Assembly (NCBI RefSeq): GCF_010500245.1
Contig: NZ_JAAGOX010000057.1
Location: 1-64,000, forward strand
Source of the DNA: Ruegeria sp. PrR005
GTDB lineage: Bacteria > Pseudomonadota > Alphaproteobacteria > Rhodobacterales > Rhodobacteraceae
Direction of reading: 5' to 3'
DNA: 64,000 nucleotides
Shown here one piece after another: positions 15,134 to 24,158 of the stretch (the stretch's first letter is position 1; each line of letters starts with the position of its first letter). The position numbers and the translations under genes were made by a program. The notes beneath the pieces were generated by a model. The model was not told the origin of the DNA. It saw only the letters and a list, made by a program, of their open reading frames with translations, and searched no databases.

Positions 15134-16738
15134 CTAGGATGCGCGGATCATGTCGGCGGCTTTTTCGGCGATCATGATGACGGGCGAGGCGGTATTGCCG
15201 CTAACGATCTTTGGCATGATCGAGGCGTCGATCACCCTCAGGCCCGACAGCCCGTGCACGCACAGATCGGGAGCGACCACCGCCATCGGGTCGCCACCCA
15301 TCTTGCAGGTGCCCACCGGGTGAAAGATCGTGGTGGCGATATTGCCCGCCTCGCGCAAGAGGTCTGCATCGCTGGCGACCTGCGGGCCGGGCAGGAATTC
15401 TTGCGGTGCGTAGGGGGCGAGCGCCCTCGCGGTCATGATCCGGCGGGCCTGTTTCACGGCGGCGACAGCGACCTGTTGGTCGCGCGGGGCGCTGAGGTAG
15501 TTGAGGCGGATATGCGGCTGCGGGCCGGTTTCGGCGCTGGTGATGTGGCAGTCGCCCACGCTTTCGGGCCGCAGGTTGCAGACCGAGACGGTGATGGCCG
15601 GGAAGGGGTGCAACGGGTCGCCCAGCCGGTCGGTCGACAGCGGTTGCACGTGGTATTCCAGGTCCGGGGTTTCCAGCGCAGGGTCGGATTTGGTGAACAT
15701 GCCGAACTGGCTGGGCGCCATGCTGAGCGGGCCTGAGCGGGTCAGTGCATATTTCAGCGCGATGCCGATGCGACCGGTCAGCGAATTGGCCGTCTCGTTC
15801 AGGGTGGGCGTGTTCGAGACCTTGAACACGGTACGGATCTGCAAGTGATCTTGCAGGTTCTCGCCCACGCCGGGCAGGTCATGCACCGGGGTGATGCCCA
15901 GCGCCGAGAGGCGGTCGGGCTGTCCGATACCGCTGAGTTCCATAAGCTTGGGCGAGTTGATGGCACCGGCGGCCAGTAGCACCTCGGCCTGCGCCGTGGC
16001 CGTATGATCGGCCCCGTTGTGGCGGAAGACAACGCCGGTGACCCGCTTGCCGTCGAGGGTCAGCCGCTGCGTCTCGGCCCGGGTCAGGACGCGCAGGTTG
16101 GGGCGGTTCATCGCCGGGCGCAGGAAGGCCTTGGTGGTATTCCAGCGCACGCCGTTTCTCTGGTTGACCTCGAAGAAGCCCGAGCCCTCGTTGGTGCCGC
16201 TGTTGAAATCCTCGGTGGGTTCGTAACCGAACTCGCGCGCGCCCTGTTGAAAGGCGCGCAGGATCTCCCAGCTGAGGCGCTGGGTGGTGACTTTCCACTC
16301 GCCCCCGGCCCCGTGCAACTCGGTCTCGCCCTTGTGGTGATCCTCGGAGCGGCGGAAATAGGGTAGCACATCGTCCCAGCCCCAGCCGGTATTGCCCATC
16401 TGCCGCCAGCCGTCATAGTCGGCAGCCTGGCCGCGCATGTAGATCATGCCGTTGATCGAGGTGCAGCCGCCCAGCACCTTGCCGCGCGGATAGACCAGGC
16501 TGCGGCCGTTGAGGCCGGGTTCGGCGGCGGTCTTCATCATCCAGTCGACGCGCGGATTGCCGATGCAATAAAGGTAACCCACCGGGATATGGACCCAGTG
16601 ATAATGGCCCTTGCCGCCTGCTTCGAGCAGCAGAACGCGGGTTTTCGGGTCGGCGCTGAGCCGATTGGCCAGCACGCATCCGGCGGTGCCTCCACCTACG
16701 ATGATATAGTCGTAATCGCCTGCAAGCTGCTCGGTCAT
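15134..16738 (-). CDS. GMC-family FAD-dependent oxidoreductase (choline dehydrogenase-like)
   Basis: A 534-residue flavoprotein. The FAD dinucleotide motif is YIIVGGGTAGCVLANRLS near the N-terminus, the GMC signature LVYPRGKVLGGCTSINGMIY follows, and the C-terminal active-site region is present (TTIFHPVGTCKMGGDPMAVV, then DASIMPKIVSGNTASPVIMI). These enzymes oxidise alcohols such as choline or polyols. No betaine genes adjoin it, so the substrate is open. The start at 16738 is supported by GGGAG upstream. It points towards the LysR gene and is divergent from the GST gene. Confidence 0.9.
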   Translation of the reverse strand: MTEQLAGDYDYIIVGGGTAGCVLANRLSADPKTRVLLLEAGGKGHYHWVHIPVGYLYCIGNPRVDWMMKTAAEPGLNGRSLVYPRGKVLGGCTSINGMIYMRGQAADYDGWRQMGNTGWGWDDVLPYFRRSEDHHKGETELHGAGGEWKVTTQRLSWEILRAFQQGAREFGYEPTEDFNSGTNEGSGFFEVNQRNGVRWNTTKAFLRPAMNRPNLRVLTRAETQRLTLDGKRVTGVVFRHNGADHTATAQAEVLLAAGAINSPKLMELSGIGQPDRLSALGITPVHDLPGVGENLQDHLQIRTVFKVSNTPTLNETANSLTGRIGIALKYALTRSGPLSMAPSQFGMFTKSDPALETPDLEYHVQPLSTDRLGDPLHPFPAITVSVCNLRPESVGDCHITSAETGPQPHIRLNYLSAPRDQQVAVAAVKQARRIMTARALAPYAPQEFLPGPQVASDADLLREAGNIATTIFHPVGTCKMGGDPMAVVAPDLCVHGLSGLRVIDASIMPKIVSGNTASPVIMIAEKAADMIRAS

Positions 16739-16867
16739 TTTAGTCTCCCTCGTCTGCCAGCTTGCCGATTGAGACGGGGGATGCAATGGGGCAGTCTCCG
16801 TCGCGCGACCCGCGTTCGGCGGGTACCAACCGCGTCATGGCAAACGCCGGACACCAAGGGGACAGAA

Positions 16868-17488
16868 ATGCGGATACTCGGGCAGAAGAACTCGATCAAC
16901 GTGCGCAAGGTTCTCTGGACATGTGCCGAGGTGGGGCTATCGGTGGACCGGGTGGACTGGGGCGGACAGACGCGGCCCACGTCTGACCCCAGCTTTCTTG
17001 TCCTCAACCCGAAAGGGTTGGTGCCGGTGCTGGTGGATGGTGATCTGGTGTTGACGGAGTCGAACACGATCTGCCGCTACGTCGCCAGCCGCCAGCGACG
17101 TGGCGACCTGCTTCCCGAAGAGGCCGCCGGGCGGGCAAGTGTCGAAGCCTGGATGGATTGGCAGATTGCCGAATTGAACACCGCGTGGCGTGCGGCGTTC
17201 ATGGGATTGGTGCGCAAGGATCCGAGGTTTGCCGATCAAGACGCGCAGAAGGCCAGTGTCCGGGACTGGAATGCCGCGATGACACTTTTGGATCGGCGCC
17301 TGTCCGAGACAGGCGCCTTTGTCTGTGGTGAGAATTTCACCCTGGCCGATATTGTCCTCGCCCTGTCGACCAACCGCTGGGAAAGCACGCCGATGGAGCG
17401 TCCAGATTTGCCCGCAGTGGCAGACTGGATGGGACGTATGTCCGACCGGGGCGGATTCCACTCCTATTGCCGGAATGGCCAGGCCTGA
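16868..17488 (+). CDS. Glutathione S-transferase family protein
   Basis: A 206-residue two-domain GST. The N-terminal thioredoxin-like domain shows GQKNSINVRKVLW and the cis-Pro/Ser glutathione-binding segment LVPVLVDGDLVLTESNTICRY. The helical C-terminal domain carries ENFTLADIVLALSTNRW. The substrate is unknown. The ATG at 16868 starts the first beta strand directly. It is divergent from the GMC oxidoreductase gene. Confidence 0.88.
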   Translation: MRILGQKNSINVRKVLWTCAEVGLSVDRVDWGGQTRPTSDPSFLVLNPKGLVPVLVDGDLVLTESNTICRYVASRQRRGDLLPEEAAGRASVEAWMDWQIAELNTAWRAAFMGLVRKDPRFADQDAQKASVRDWNAAMTLLDRRLSETGAFVCGENFTLADIVLALSTNRWESTPMERPDLPAVADWMGRMSDRGGFHSYCRNGQA

Positions 17489-17547
17489 CCGGAGCGCGCT
17501 GGTTCCGGTCGCCGGCCCCGTCCGGAGCCGGCCCGTATTATGCGTGA

Positions 17548-18243
17548 TCAGTCCGCGTCGTCGCCCGCGATGACCTTCCACAGGATCGCGCCCAGGGCGC
17601 CGCCGATCAGCGGTGCCACCCAGAACAGCCAGAGCTGCGCCAGCGCCGGGCCATCGGCAAACAGCGCCACGCCGGTCGAGCGGGCGGGGTTGACCGAGGT
17701 GTTCGTCACCGGGATCGACACCAGATGGATGAGCGTCAGGCCAAGGCCGATGGCGATTGGCGCGAAACCGGCCGGGGCGCCCTTGGACGTGGCGCCGAGG
17801 ATGATGATCAGGAAGAAGGCGGTCAGCACGACCTCGGTCACCAGGCCGGACATCATCGAATAGCCCTGTGGCGAGGCCTCGCCATAACCGTTGGAGGCAA
17901 AACCGCCGACACCGGAAAAGCCCGCGCCGCCTGATACGATGATGTAAAGCACAAGCGCGGCCAGAACGGCACCGATCACCTGAGCGGCCCAGTAGGGCAG
18001 CAGCAGTTTGCCGTCGAAGCGCCCCGCCACCATCAGGCCCAGCGACACCGCCGGGTTGAAATGGCCGCCCGAAATCTGCCCGACCGCATAGGCCATGGTC
18101 AGAACCGTGAGGCCGAAGGCCAGGCTGACGCCCGCCCAGCCGATCCCGACATCTGCAACACCGGCTGCCAGCACAGCGCTGCCACAGCCGCCGAGCACCA
18201 GCCAGAAGGTTCCGAAGACTTCAGCAAGTAGTTTGTTGGTCAT
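17548..18243 (-). CDS. aqpZ: Aquaporin Z-type water channel
   Basis: A 231-residue integral membrane protein with six predicted helices and both pore motifs, HFNPAVSLG and [11 protein letters not shown]. The Arg after the second NPA and the overall length match the water-selective AqpZ group rather than glycerol facilitators. The ATG at 18243 has GGGAGAA upstream. A near-perfect promoter with an embedded palindrome lies about 100-120 bases upstream (18338-18366). Confidence 0.93.
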   Translation of the reverse strand: MTNKLLAEVFGTFWLVLGGCGSAVLAAGVADVGIGWAGVSLAFGLTVLTMAYAVGQISGGHFNPAVSLGLMVAGRFDGKLLLPYWAAQVIGAVLAALVLYIIVSGGAGFSGVGGFASNGYGEASPQGYSMMSGLVTEVVLTAFFLIIILGATSKGAPAGFAPIAIGLGLTLIHLVSIPVTNTSVNPARSTGVALFADGPALAQLWLFWVAPLIGGALGAILWKVIAGDDAD

Positions 18244-18337
18244 AGAGTTCTCCCTCAGGGAAACCGGCACGAAAATCACCGACCGCGAAGAGACGTTCCG
18301 CCAGAGACAAGGGCGAAAAGCGCTTGCGGATCAGGTA

Positions 18338-18366
18338 GTAAGTCCCAAGAAATATTCTTGTGTCAA
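18338..18366 (-). promoter_or_regulatory. aqpZ promoter with palindromic operator in the spacer
   Basis: On the minus strand: TTGACA (18366-18361), a 17-base spacer, then ACTTAC (18343-18338). The spacer opens with the 15-bp palindrome CAAGAA-TAT-TTCTTG (18360-18346). A repressor bound there would block RNA polymerase directly. The regulator is not identifiable from the window. Confidence 0.5.
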
Positions 18367-18424
18367 CTTTCTTGATCTTGGTCGCAGGTGTTGGCGGGCG
18401 ATGCCGGGTCGGGCCCGGACAGGG

Positions 18425-19798
18425 TTACCAGTCGAAATGCGCGGGCCCCGGCCTGTCGGTGCGTTCGAAACCATGACGGCCAAAGGCGTCGCGCTGGGCC
18501 TGGATCAGGTTCGCGGTGCCGCGCTGTTGCGCCAGGCTGTCGACCCAGGTAAGTGCGGCGGACAGCGCCGGAACCGGCAAGGCCGAGGCCACCGCCTGTG
18601 CCACCATTTCGCGCAGGGCGGACAGATCGGCGGACAACATTTCTGCGATACCCGGAGCCAGGTGCAGGGGGGCGTCTCCGGCATTGCGCCAGATCGGCGC
18701 GAGACGGTCGAGCAGGTCCGAGCGGATGATGCAACCCGCGCGCCAGATCTCGGCAATACGGGCCAGATCGAGGGGCCAGTCATACTCGGCGGCAGCGGCG
18801 CGCAGGATGGCGAAGCCTTGCAGATGGGCGATCAGGCGCCCGGCCTGCAAGGCGCTGGCCAGCCGGTCTGAATCTACCGGAATCGGCTGGGTGGACGTCG
18901 CTGAGGGCAGGCGCGCCAGGCCGGACCAGGCGCGCGCGGCCACCGCCGCCTCGATCGCCGAGGCGGATTGGCCGAGGTGCAGCGCCTCTATCACGGTCCA
19001 GCGGCCGGTGCCCTTTTGTCCTGCGGTATCGCGGATCATGTCCACCATCGGCTGCCCGGTTTCGGGGTCGGTGGCGGCCAGGACACGGGCCGTGGTCTCC
19101 ACCAGGAACGATCTGAGCGGTCCCTTGTCCCATTCGGCGAACTGGGCGCCGATCCGGGGGGCCTGCCAACCGGCGCCATCGCGCAAGAGGCCATAGACCT
19201 CGGCGATCATCTGCATATCGGCATATTCGATACCATTGTGCACGGTCTTGACGAAATGCCCCGCCCCGTCCGGCCCGACATGCGCGACGCACGGATCACC
19301 CCGAAACTGTGCGGCAATCGGTTCGAGCAGAGGGCGCAGGCGCGCCCAGGCATCGGGCGGGCCGCCCAGCATCATCGACGGCCCGTGGCGCGCGCCCTGG
19401 TCGCCGCCCGAGACCCCGAGACCGACAAGCGCGATGCCGCGTCCGGCCAGCACCGCCGCGCGCCTGCGGGTGTCGTGGAAATCGGAATTGCCCGCGTCGA
19501 TCAGCGTGTCGCCCGGCGCGAGCAGCGGCAAGAAGGTGTCGATCATCGCGTCGACCGCCGCGCCCGAGGGGATCATCAGCAGGATCAGCCGGGGCGCGGG
19601 CAGCGCCCGCACCAGCGCGGCCGGGTCCGGGCAGCCGGTGATCCTGCTGGCCAGCGGCCCCGCCCGGTCGAGGAAGGGCGCGACCCAGTCGGCCTCGCGG
19701 TTGGCGACGGCGATGTCGATGCCGTGGCTGGCGAAATTAAGCGCCAGCGCGCTGCCCATGGTTCCCAATCCGTAAATCCCGATCCGTGGGTGCGCCAT
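18425..19798 (-). CDS. gnd: 6-phosphogluconate dehydrogenase (decarboxylating)
   Basis: A 457-residue protein of the standard gnd architecture: Rossmann motif IYGLGTMGSALALNFASHG, GLGVSGGDQGARHGPSMMLGG, and the catalytic region GAGHFVKTVHNGIEYADMQM with the Lys and Asn of the family. It converts 6-phosphogluconate to ribulose 5-phosphate with NADP. Two in-frame ATGs adjoin (19801 and 19798); GGAGG upstream favours the second. A longer reading to 19960 is unconserved. No zwf or edd neighbour is present. Confidence 0.92.
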   Translation of the reverse strand: MAHPRIGIYGLGTMGSALALNFASHGIDIAVANREADWVAPFLDRAGPLASRITGCPDPAALVRALPAPRLILLMIPSGAAVDAMIDTFLPLLAPGDTLIDAGNSDFHDTRRRAAVLAGRGIALVGLGVSGGDQGARHGPSMMLGGPPDAWARLRPLLEPIAAQFRGDPCVAHVGPDGAGHFVKTVHNGIEYADMQMIAEVYGLLRDGAGWQAPRIGAQFAEWDKGPLRSFLVETTARVLAATDPETGQPMVDMIRDTAGQKGTGRWTVIEALHLGQSASAIEAAVAARAWSGLARLPSATSTQPIPVDSDRLASALQAGRLIAHLQGFAILRAAAAEYDWPLDLARIAEIWRAGCIIRSDLLDRLAPIWRNAGDAPLHLAPGIAEMLSADLSALREMVAQAVASALPVPALSAALTWVDSLAQQRGTANLIQAQRDAFGRHGFERTDRPGPAHFDW

Positions 19799-19980
19799 CA
19801 TGCCTCCGGTCAAGCTGTGCCTGCGAAGCGCAGGATGCGCGATGCCCGTTTCACGTGCAAGCAGGCAGGCAATATCGGCCAAAAAACGGGATTTCTGTTG
19901 ATTTTTGGCGAGAAAGGTACAAATATCGGTCAGATTTCCACACGAAATAAAAAACTTCAATCACTGTAGAGGTGGAGAGC

Positions 19981-20439
19981 ATGAAGTCGAAAGTTGCCAA
20001 AGCGTGGTCCGAACTGGTTCGCCCGATGTTGCAGCGCCCCAAGCGCGCGCAGGTCGCGGCCTTGTGCCTGCGGCCATCGGACCGGGGGCCTGAGGTTCTG
20101 TTGATCACCAGCCTGGACACGGGACGCTGGATCGTCCCCAAGGGCTGGCCCATCGTCGGAAAGAGTGGCCCGGAAACCGCGCTGTACGAGGCCTGGGAAG
20201 AGGCGGGCGTCGCGCGGGCCGAGGTGGCCGAAGAGCCGGTCGGCATCTTTGGCTATGGCAAGCGGCGCAAGAACGGCACGGTCGAGCCGGTGGAGACCTA
20301 TGTCTACCGTCTGGATGTCGAGGAACAGACCGACGAGTTCCCCGAGGCGGGACAGCGCACCCTGCGCTGGGTCGCCCCGCAGGAGGCCGCGAACATGGTC
20401 CAGGAACCGCAGTTGCAGGACCTGCTGAGGCAATTGTAA
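19981..20439 (+). CDS. Nudix hydrolase (diphosphoinositol-polyphosphate phosphohydrolase-like)
   Basis: A 152-residue protein. The Nudix box is recognisable as GKSGPETALYEAWEEAGV, with REx2E replaced by the variant YEAWEEAG. PKGWPIVGKSGPETA follows the DIPP pattern PKGG. Substrates in this group include diadenosine polyphosphates and inositol pyrophosphates. The ATG at 19981 is preceded by GAGGTGGAG. It lies 91 bases upstream of, and collinear with, the PiT phosphate transporter gene. Confidence 0.85.
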   Translation: MKSKVAKAWSELVRPMLQRPKRAQVAALCLRPSDRGPEVLLITSLDTGRWIVPKGWPIVGKSGPETALYEAWEEAGVARAEVAEEPVGIFGYGKRRKNGTVEPVETYVYRLDVEEQTDEFPEAGQRTLRWVAPQEAANMVQEPQLQDLLRQL

Positions 20440-20530
20440 CGGCGAACCAACAATTTCATGACGGTTTGGTTGCTTTGACGCCGCAGGCGGTCTATTGGCA
20501 CGTCGCGAATTCCACAGCGGGACAACGAAA

Positions 20531-22009
20531 ATGACCGAACCCAGCGCAAAACCCCAATGGGGCCGGCTGGACGCCGACCTGAACCGGATCTCCCGGATCG
20601 AGGTTGCCGCGAATTACGTTTCCCGTCCGCTTGTCGGCCCCGGCATCGCGCTGGCCTTCATCGTGGTGGCCGCCCTGGCGGCCATGGTGGCCTTTGGCCA
20701 TGCGCCGGGCGGGTTCGTGGTGGTCGCGGCCGCCGCGTTCGGCGCCTATATGGCGATCAACATCGGCGCCAACGACGTGGCCAACAACATGGGCCCGGCG
20801 GTTGGCGCAGGCGCGCTGAAGATGGGCGCGGCAATCGCGATTGCCGCCGTGGCCGAAACCGCCGGTGCGCTGCTGGCGGGGGGTGACGTGGTGTCGACCA
20901 TCTCCAAGGGGATCATCGACCCGCATTCGGTCGAGGATGCCCAGGTGTTCGTCTGGGCGATGATGGCGGCGCTGATCTCCTCGGCCTTGTGGGTCAATCT
21001 GGCCACATGGATCGGCGCCCCGGTTTCGACCACCCATTCGGTGGTGGGCGGCGTGATGGGCGCCGGGGTCGCGGCGGCGGGTCTGTCGGCGGTGGACTGG
21101 TCCACCATGGGCGCGATCGTGGCAAGCTGGATCGTCTCGCCGGTGCTGGGCGGCGGTATTGCCGCGCTGTTCCTGGCGCTGATCAAGCATCGCATCCAGT
21201 ACCAACCCGACAAGATCGCGGCGGCGCGCAAATGGGTGCCGATCCTGGTTGCGATCATGGCGGGCACCTTTGCCACCTATCTGGCGGTCAAGGGGATCAA
21301 GAAGCTGGTCAAGATCGACCTTGAGATGGCCTTGCTGATCGGGCTGGGCACCGCGATTGTCGTCTGGGCGGTCACCGTGCCGCTGGTGAAACGCAAATCC
21401 GCCGGGATGGAGAACCGCACCCGCTCGGTCAAGGCGCTGTTCGGCCTGCCGCTGGTTCTGTCGGCGGCATTGCTGAGCTTTGCCCATGGGGCAAATGACG
21501 TGGCCAACGCGGTCGGGCCGCTGGCCGCCATCGTGCATGTGACCTCGGCCGGCAGTTTTGCCGCCAAGGTGGCGATCCCCGCCTGGGTGATGGTGATCGG
21601 CGCCTTTGGCCTGTCGTTCGGGCTGTTCCTGTTCGGGCCCAAGCTGATCCGCATGGTCGGCAGCCAGATCACCAAGCTGAACCCGATGCGGGCCTATTGC
21701 GTGGCGCTGTCGGCGGCCATCACCGTGATCGTGGCCAGCTGGCTGGGCCTGCCGGTCAGTTCGACCCATATCGCCGTGGGCGGTGTGTTCGGGGTCGGGT
21801 TCTACCGCGAATGGCACTCGGAAAAGCGGCTGCGCGCCCTGCGGGACCGCCGCCCGGTGGAAAGCCGCCTGCCGCAGGAGGAGCGGCGCCGCCGCAAGCT
21901 GGTACGGCGCTCGCATTTCATGACCATCGTCGCGGCCTGGGTGATCACCGTCCCGGCGGCGGCGCTGATGTCGGCGGTGATTTTCCTGTTACTCAATCAG
22001 TTCGTCTAA
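20531..22009 (+). CDS. pit: PiT-family inorganic phosphate transporter
   Basis: A 492-residue polytopic membrane protein with the duplicated PiT signature: IGANDVANNMGPAVGAGA in the first half and HGANDVANAVGPLAA in the second. It imports phosphate (with metal) using the ion gradient. The central loop and the basic segment near residues 435-470 are cytoplasmic-looking. Many alphaproteobacterial pit genes follow a DUF47 (PhoU-like) gene; here a Nudix gene is upstream instead. Confidence 0.93.
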   Translation: MTEPSAKPQWGRLDADLNRISRIEVAANYVSRPLVGPGIALAFIVVAALAAMVAFGHAPGGFVVVAAAAFGAYMAINIGANDVANNMGPAVGAGALKMGAAIAIAAVAETAGALLAGGDVVSTISKGIIDPHSVEDAQVFVWAMMAALISSALWVNLATWIGAPVSTTHSVVGGVMGAGVAAAGLSAVDWSTMGAIVASWIVSPVLGGGIAALFLALIKHRIQYQPDKIAAARKWVPILVAIMAGTFATYLAVKGIKKLVKIDLEMALLIGLGTAIVVWAVTVPLVKRKSAGMENRTRSVKALFGLPLVLSAALLSFAHGANDVANAVGPLAAIVHVTSAGSFAAKVAIPAWVMVIGAFGLSFGLFLFGPKLIRMVGSQITKLNPMRAYCVALSAAITVIVASWLGLPVSSTHIAVGGVFGVGFYREWHSEKRLRALRDRRPVESRLPQEERRRRKLVRRSHFMTIVAAWVITVPAAALMSAVIFLLLNQFV

Positions 22010-22020
22010 AGCCGAAGGGC

Positions 22021-23010
22021 TCAGCCCCGGATATCCTGCGGACTGAGGTCGGGCAGTCCGGGACCCGACATCTCGGCCTGGCGGATCAGGTCGGCCACCC
22101 GCGCGGCGAGGGGCGCGGGCCGGTCATGCGCCCGCGCCAGGCGCAGGATTTCCCCCTGTAGACTATCGATCTCGGTCAGCGCGCCCGCCAACAGGTCATA
22201 GGCCATCGAGGTGCGGGCGGTGGGATCGACCGTCAGCATCTGGGCCGCGATGCGCCGGAACAGCGGCGTCGGCAGGCGCAGGATAAGCGGGCTGGTCCAG
22301 GCGGGGAGCGGCGTGGTCGAGGCCACGGCGATACCCGCCGCGCGCAGCACGCCCAGCGCCTCGGCCATCTGGTCGGCCATCAGGCGGCGCCAGTCGCGGT
22401 CGGCCAGTTGCTCGACCAGCGTCAGACCTGACAGCGCGTTGAGCGCGTTGTTCAGGTTGACCAGCAGCTTGCCCCATTGCACCGCCTCGATCCGGGAACT
22501 TTCGGTGACCGGCAGGCCCGGAACCGAGAGCCTGCGACCCAGATCACCGGGTCCCGCCGCGATCACGATGCCGCCGGAACTGGCGCGATGCCAAACCCCC
22601 TCGCCCGCGGGCACCACGTTGAACGGCACCATCCCCGCCCGCAGGTCGCGCCCCGGCAGGGCCGCGCCCAGGATACGGGCGTTCTCGACCCCGTTCTGCC
22701 AGGACAGGATCGGCGCCCGAGAGGGCGCCCCCGCCGCGATATCAGCCGCGATCCGGGCGGTGGCCGAGGTCTTGACTGTGACGATCACCGCCTCTGCCGC
22801 AGCCAGGCAAGCGGGATCCTCGGCCAGCGTCAGGCTATCGGCGGCGACGTGGCGTTCCAGCCCCGAGTAATCCGTCACCGTCAGCCCATGGGCCCGCACC
22901 TGATCCAGCACGCGGGCGCGGCCCCACAGGGTGACATCATGCCCACCGGCGGCCAGAAGTCCGCCACAGAAACACCCGATGCTGCCCGCCCCGGCAATGA
23001 CGATCCGCAT
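22021..23010 (-). CDS. 2-dehydropantoate 2-reductase family protein
   Basis: A 329-residue protein with the PanE/ApbA N-terminal Rossmann motif MRIVIAGAGSIGCFCGGLLA and the conserved KTSAT and NGVEN segments, followed by the helical C-terminal domain with the Lys/Asn pair region (GKLLVNLNNALNALSG). PanE reduces ketopantoate for coenzyme A synthesis, but many family members act on other 2-oxo acids and no pan gene is nearby. It is convergent with the phosphate transporter gene. Confidence 0.85.
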   Translation of the reverse strand: MRIVIAGAGSIGCFCGGLLAAGGHDVTLWGRARVLDQVRAHGLTVTDYSGLERHVAADSLTLAEDPACLAAAEAVIVTVKTSATARIAADIAAGAPSRAPILSWQNGVENARILGAALPGRDLRAGMVPFNVVPAGEGVWHRASSGGIVIAAGPGDLGRRLSVPGLPVTESSRIEAVQWGKLLVNLNNALNALSGLTLVEQLADRDWRRLMADQMAEALGVLRAAGIAVASTTPLPAWTSPLILRLPTPLFRRIAAQMLTVDPTARTSMAYDLLAGALTEIDSLQGEILRLARAHDRPAPLAARVADLIRQAEMSGPGLPDLSPQDIRG

Positions 23011-23065
23011 GATTTTCCCTCTTCCCCTCTGCGATCATGCGCCGGGTCGATGGAAAAAACAACGC

Positions 23066-24046
23066 TCAGCCTGCCCGCCTTTGGCGGCGCGCCTTCAGGC
23101 GGTCATGGGCCTCGGGCGTGCCATCGTGGAACGAGCCGAACCACTTGTCCCAGGGCATTTCGAGGTTGCCGTAATTCACCTCGAAATAGCGGTGGTGCAT
23201 CTGGTGGTGGAAGGTTCCCAGCGCAAGCGATTTGCGGTCCTTGATCAGCAGGCTCTCGTAACCGGTATGAGAGGTGGCGGCGGTCAGGCCCTGATGTTGC
23301 AGGTGGAACAGGAGGTGCAGCGGGTGTGCCGGAACCAGGAGATGGATCAGGATCGAGGAAAAGAAGAAAAACGCCTCGACTGGGTGCATCGACAGGCCGG
23401 ACCAGGGGCCGACGTTGACGTTGCGATGATGCAGCGCATGGGCGATCCGGTAAAGCGGGCCCCAATGCAACGCCCGGTGTATCCAGTAGAAGTGGAACGA
23501 AATCCAGACCGGTGTCAGCAGGAATAGCAGCACGAACAGGACCGGGTGTTCGGACGGGATCAGGGCAGGCACCCAACCGCGCGCCATGCCATGGAACATG
23601 ACAACCTCGAACAGGGTCCAGCAGCCGACACCGCTGGTCAGGGTCCAGAACATGTTGTCATGTACCTGGTTGGCAAAGGTGAACTGCCTGCCCTTTGCTG
23701 CCAGCGGCCGCGCATCATAGCGGAGCCGGTCGCCCTGTCGGCGGGCCCGAAAGAAGAACAGGTGCAGCCCGCCCGCGACAAGGGACATCAGGGCGAGGTT
23801 GCGCAGCCAGACCAACACGACCCAATCCAGCGACAGGGTCGCCATCCGATCCAACCCAGGGGTCAGCCAGGTCCAACTGACCCAGGCGAGTAAGAGGACC
23901 AGCACGTTCTTGGCCAGGGTCAGCCAGCGGGTGGCCAGCCAGCGGAGCATACGAACCGGATCCGGTGGCCAGCTGAAAAACGGGGAGACCGCGATCGGGA
24001 CGTCAGGGATATGGGCCCAGCCAGGCAAGCGGGACGGTTGCGTCAT
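23066..24046 (-). CDS. Sterol desaturase-family membrane hydroxylase
   Basis: A 326-residue membrane protein of the fatty acid hydroxylase superfamily. The di-iron His motifs are present in order: HFYWIHRALHW, AHALHHRNVNVGPWSG, and GTFHHQMHHRYFEVNYG. Several hydrophobic segments precede them. Substrates in bacteria include sterol-like lipids, carotenoids, ornithine lipids and fatty acids, and cannot be told here. The ATG at 24046 is preceded by GAGGG. It is divergent from a LysR gene that may control it. Confidence 0.87.
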   Translation of the reverse strand: MTQPSRLPGWAHIPDVPIAVSPFFSWPPDPVRMLRWLATRWLTLAKNVLVLLLAWVSWTWLTPGLDRMATLSLDWVVLVWLRNLALMSLVAGGLHLFFFRARRQGDRLRYDARPLAAKGRQFTFANQVHDNMFWTLTSGVGCWTLFEVVMFHGMARGWVPALIPSEHPVLFVLLFLLTPVWISFHFYWIHRALHWGPLYRIAHALHHRNVNVGPWSGLSMHPVEAFFFFSSILIHLLVPAHPLHLLFHLQHQGLTAATSHTGYESLLIKDRKSLALGTFHHQMHHRYFEVNYGNLEMPWDKWFGSFHDGTPEAHDRLKARRQRRAG

Positions 24047-24158
24047 GTTTGACCCTCGATGGAACAGCGAAAAGGCATTGACCGAGAGTGGCACGGTTCC
24101 ATAAATCTAAAAAACAGAAAGAAGTTGGAAATTACCTCTGAAAATATGAGTTTTGCGG

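Noticed and set aside
18425-19960. Longer 6-phosphogluconate dehydrogenase start at 19960
   Set aside because: The extra 54 residues are not part of the family fold and include the AT-rich promoter-like gap before the Nudix gene; GGAGG supports 19798.
20440-20530. Pho-box-like sequence before the phosphate transporter
   Set aside because: The TTCATGACGG / TTTGGTT stretch lacks the direct-repeat spacing and bases of a Pho box.
24058-24107. TGGAAC / GTTCCA inverted repeat between the sterol desaturase and LysR genes
   Set aside because: The arms are short and about 36 bp apart, so they are not convincing as an operator or hairpin.
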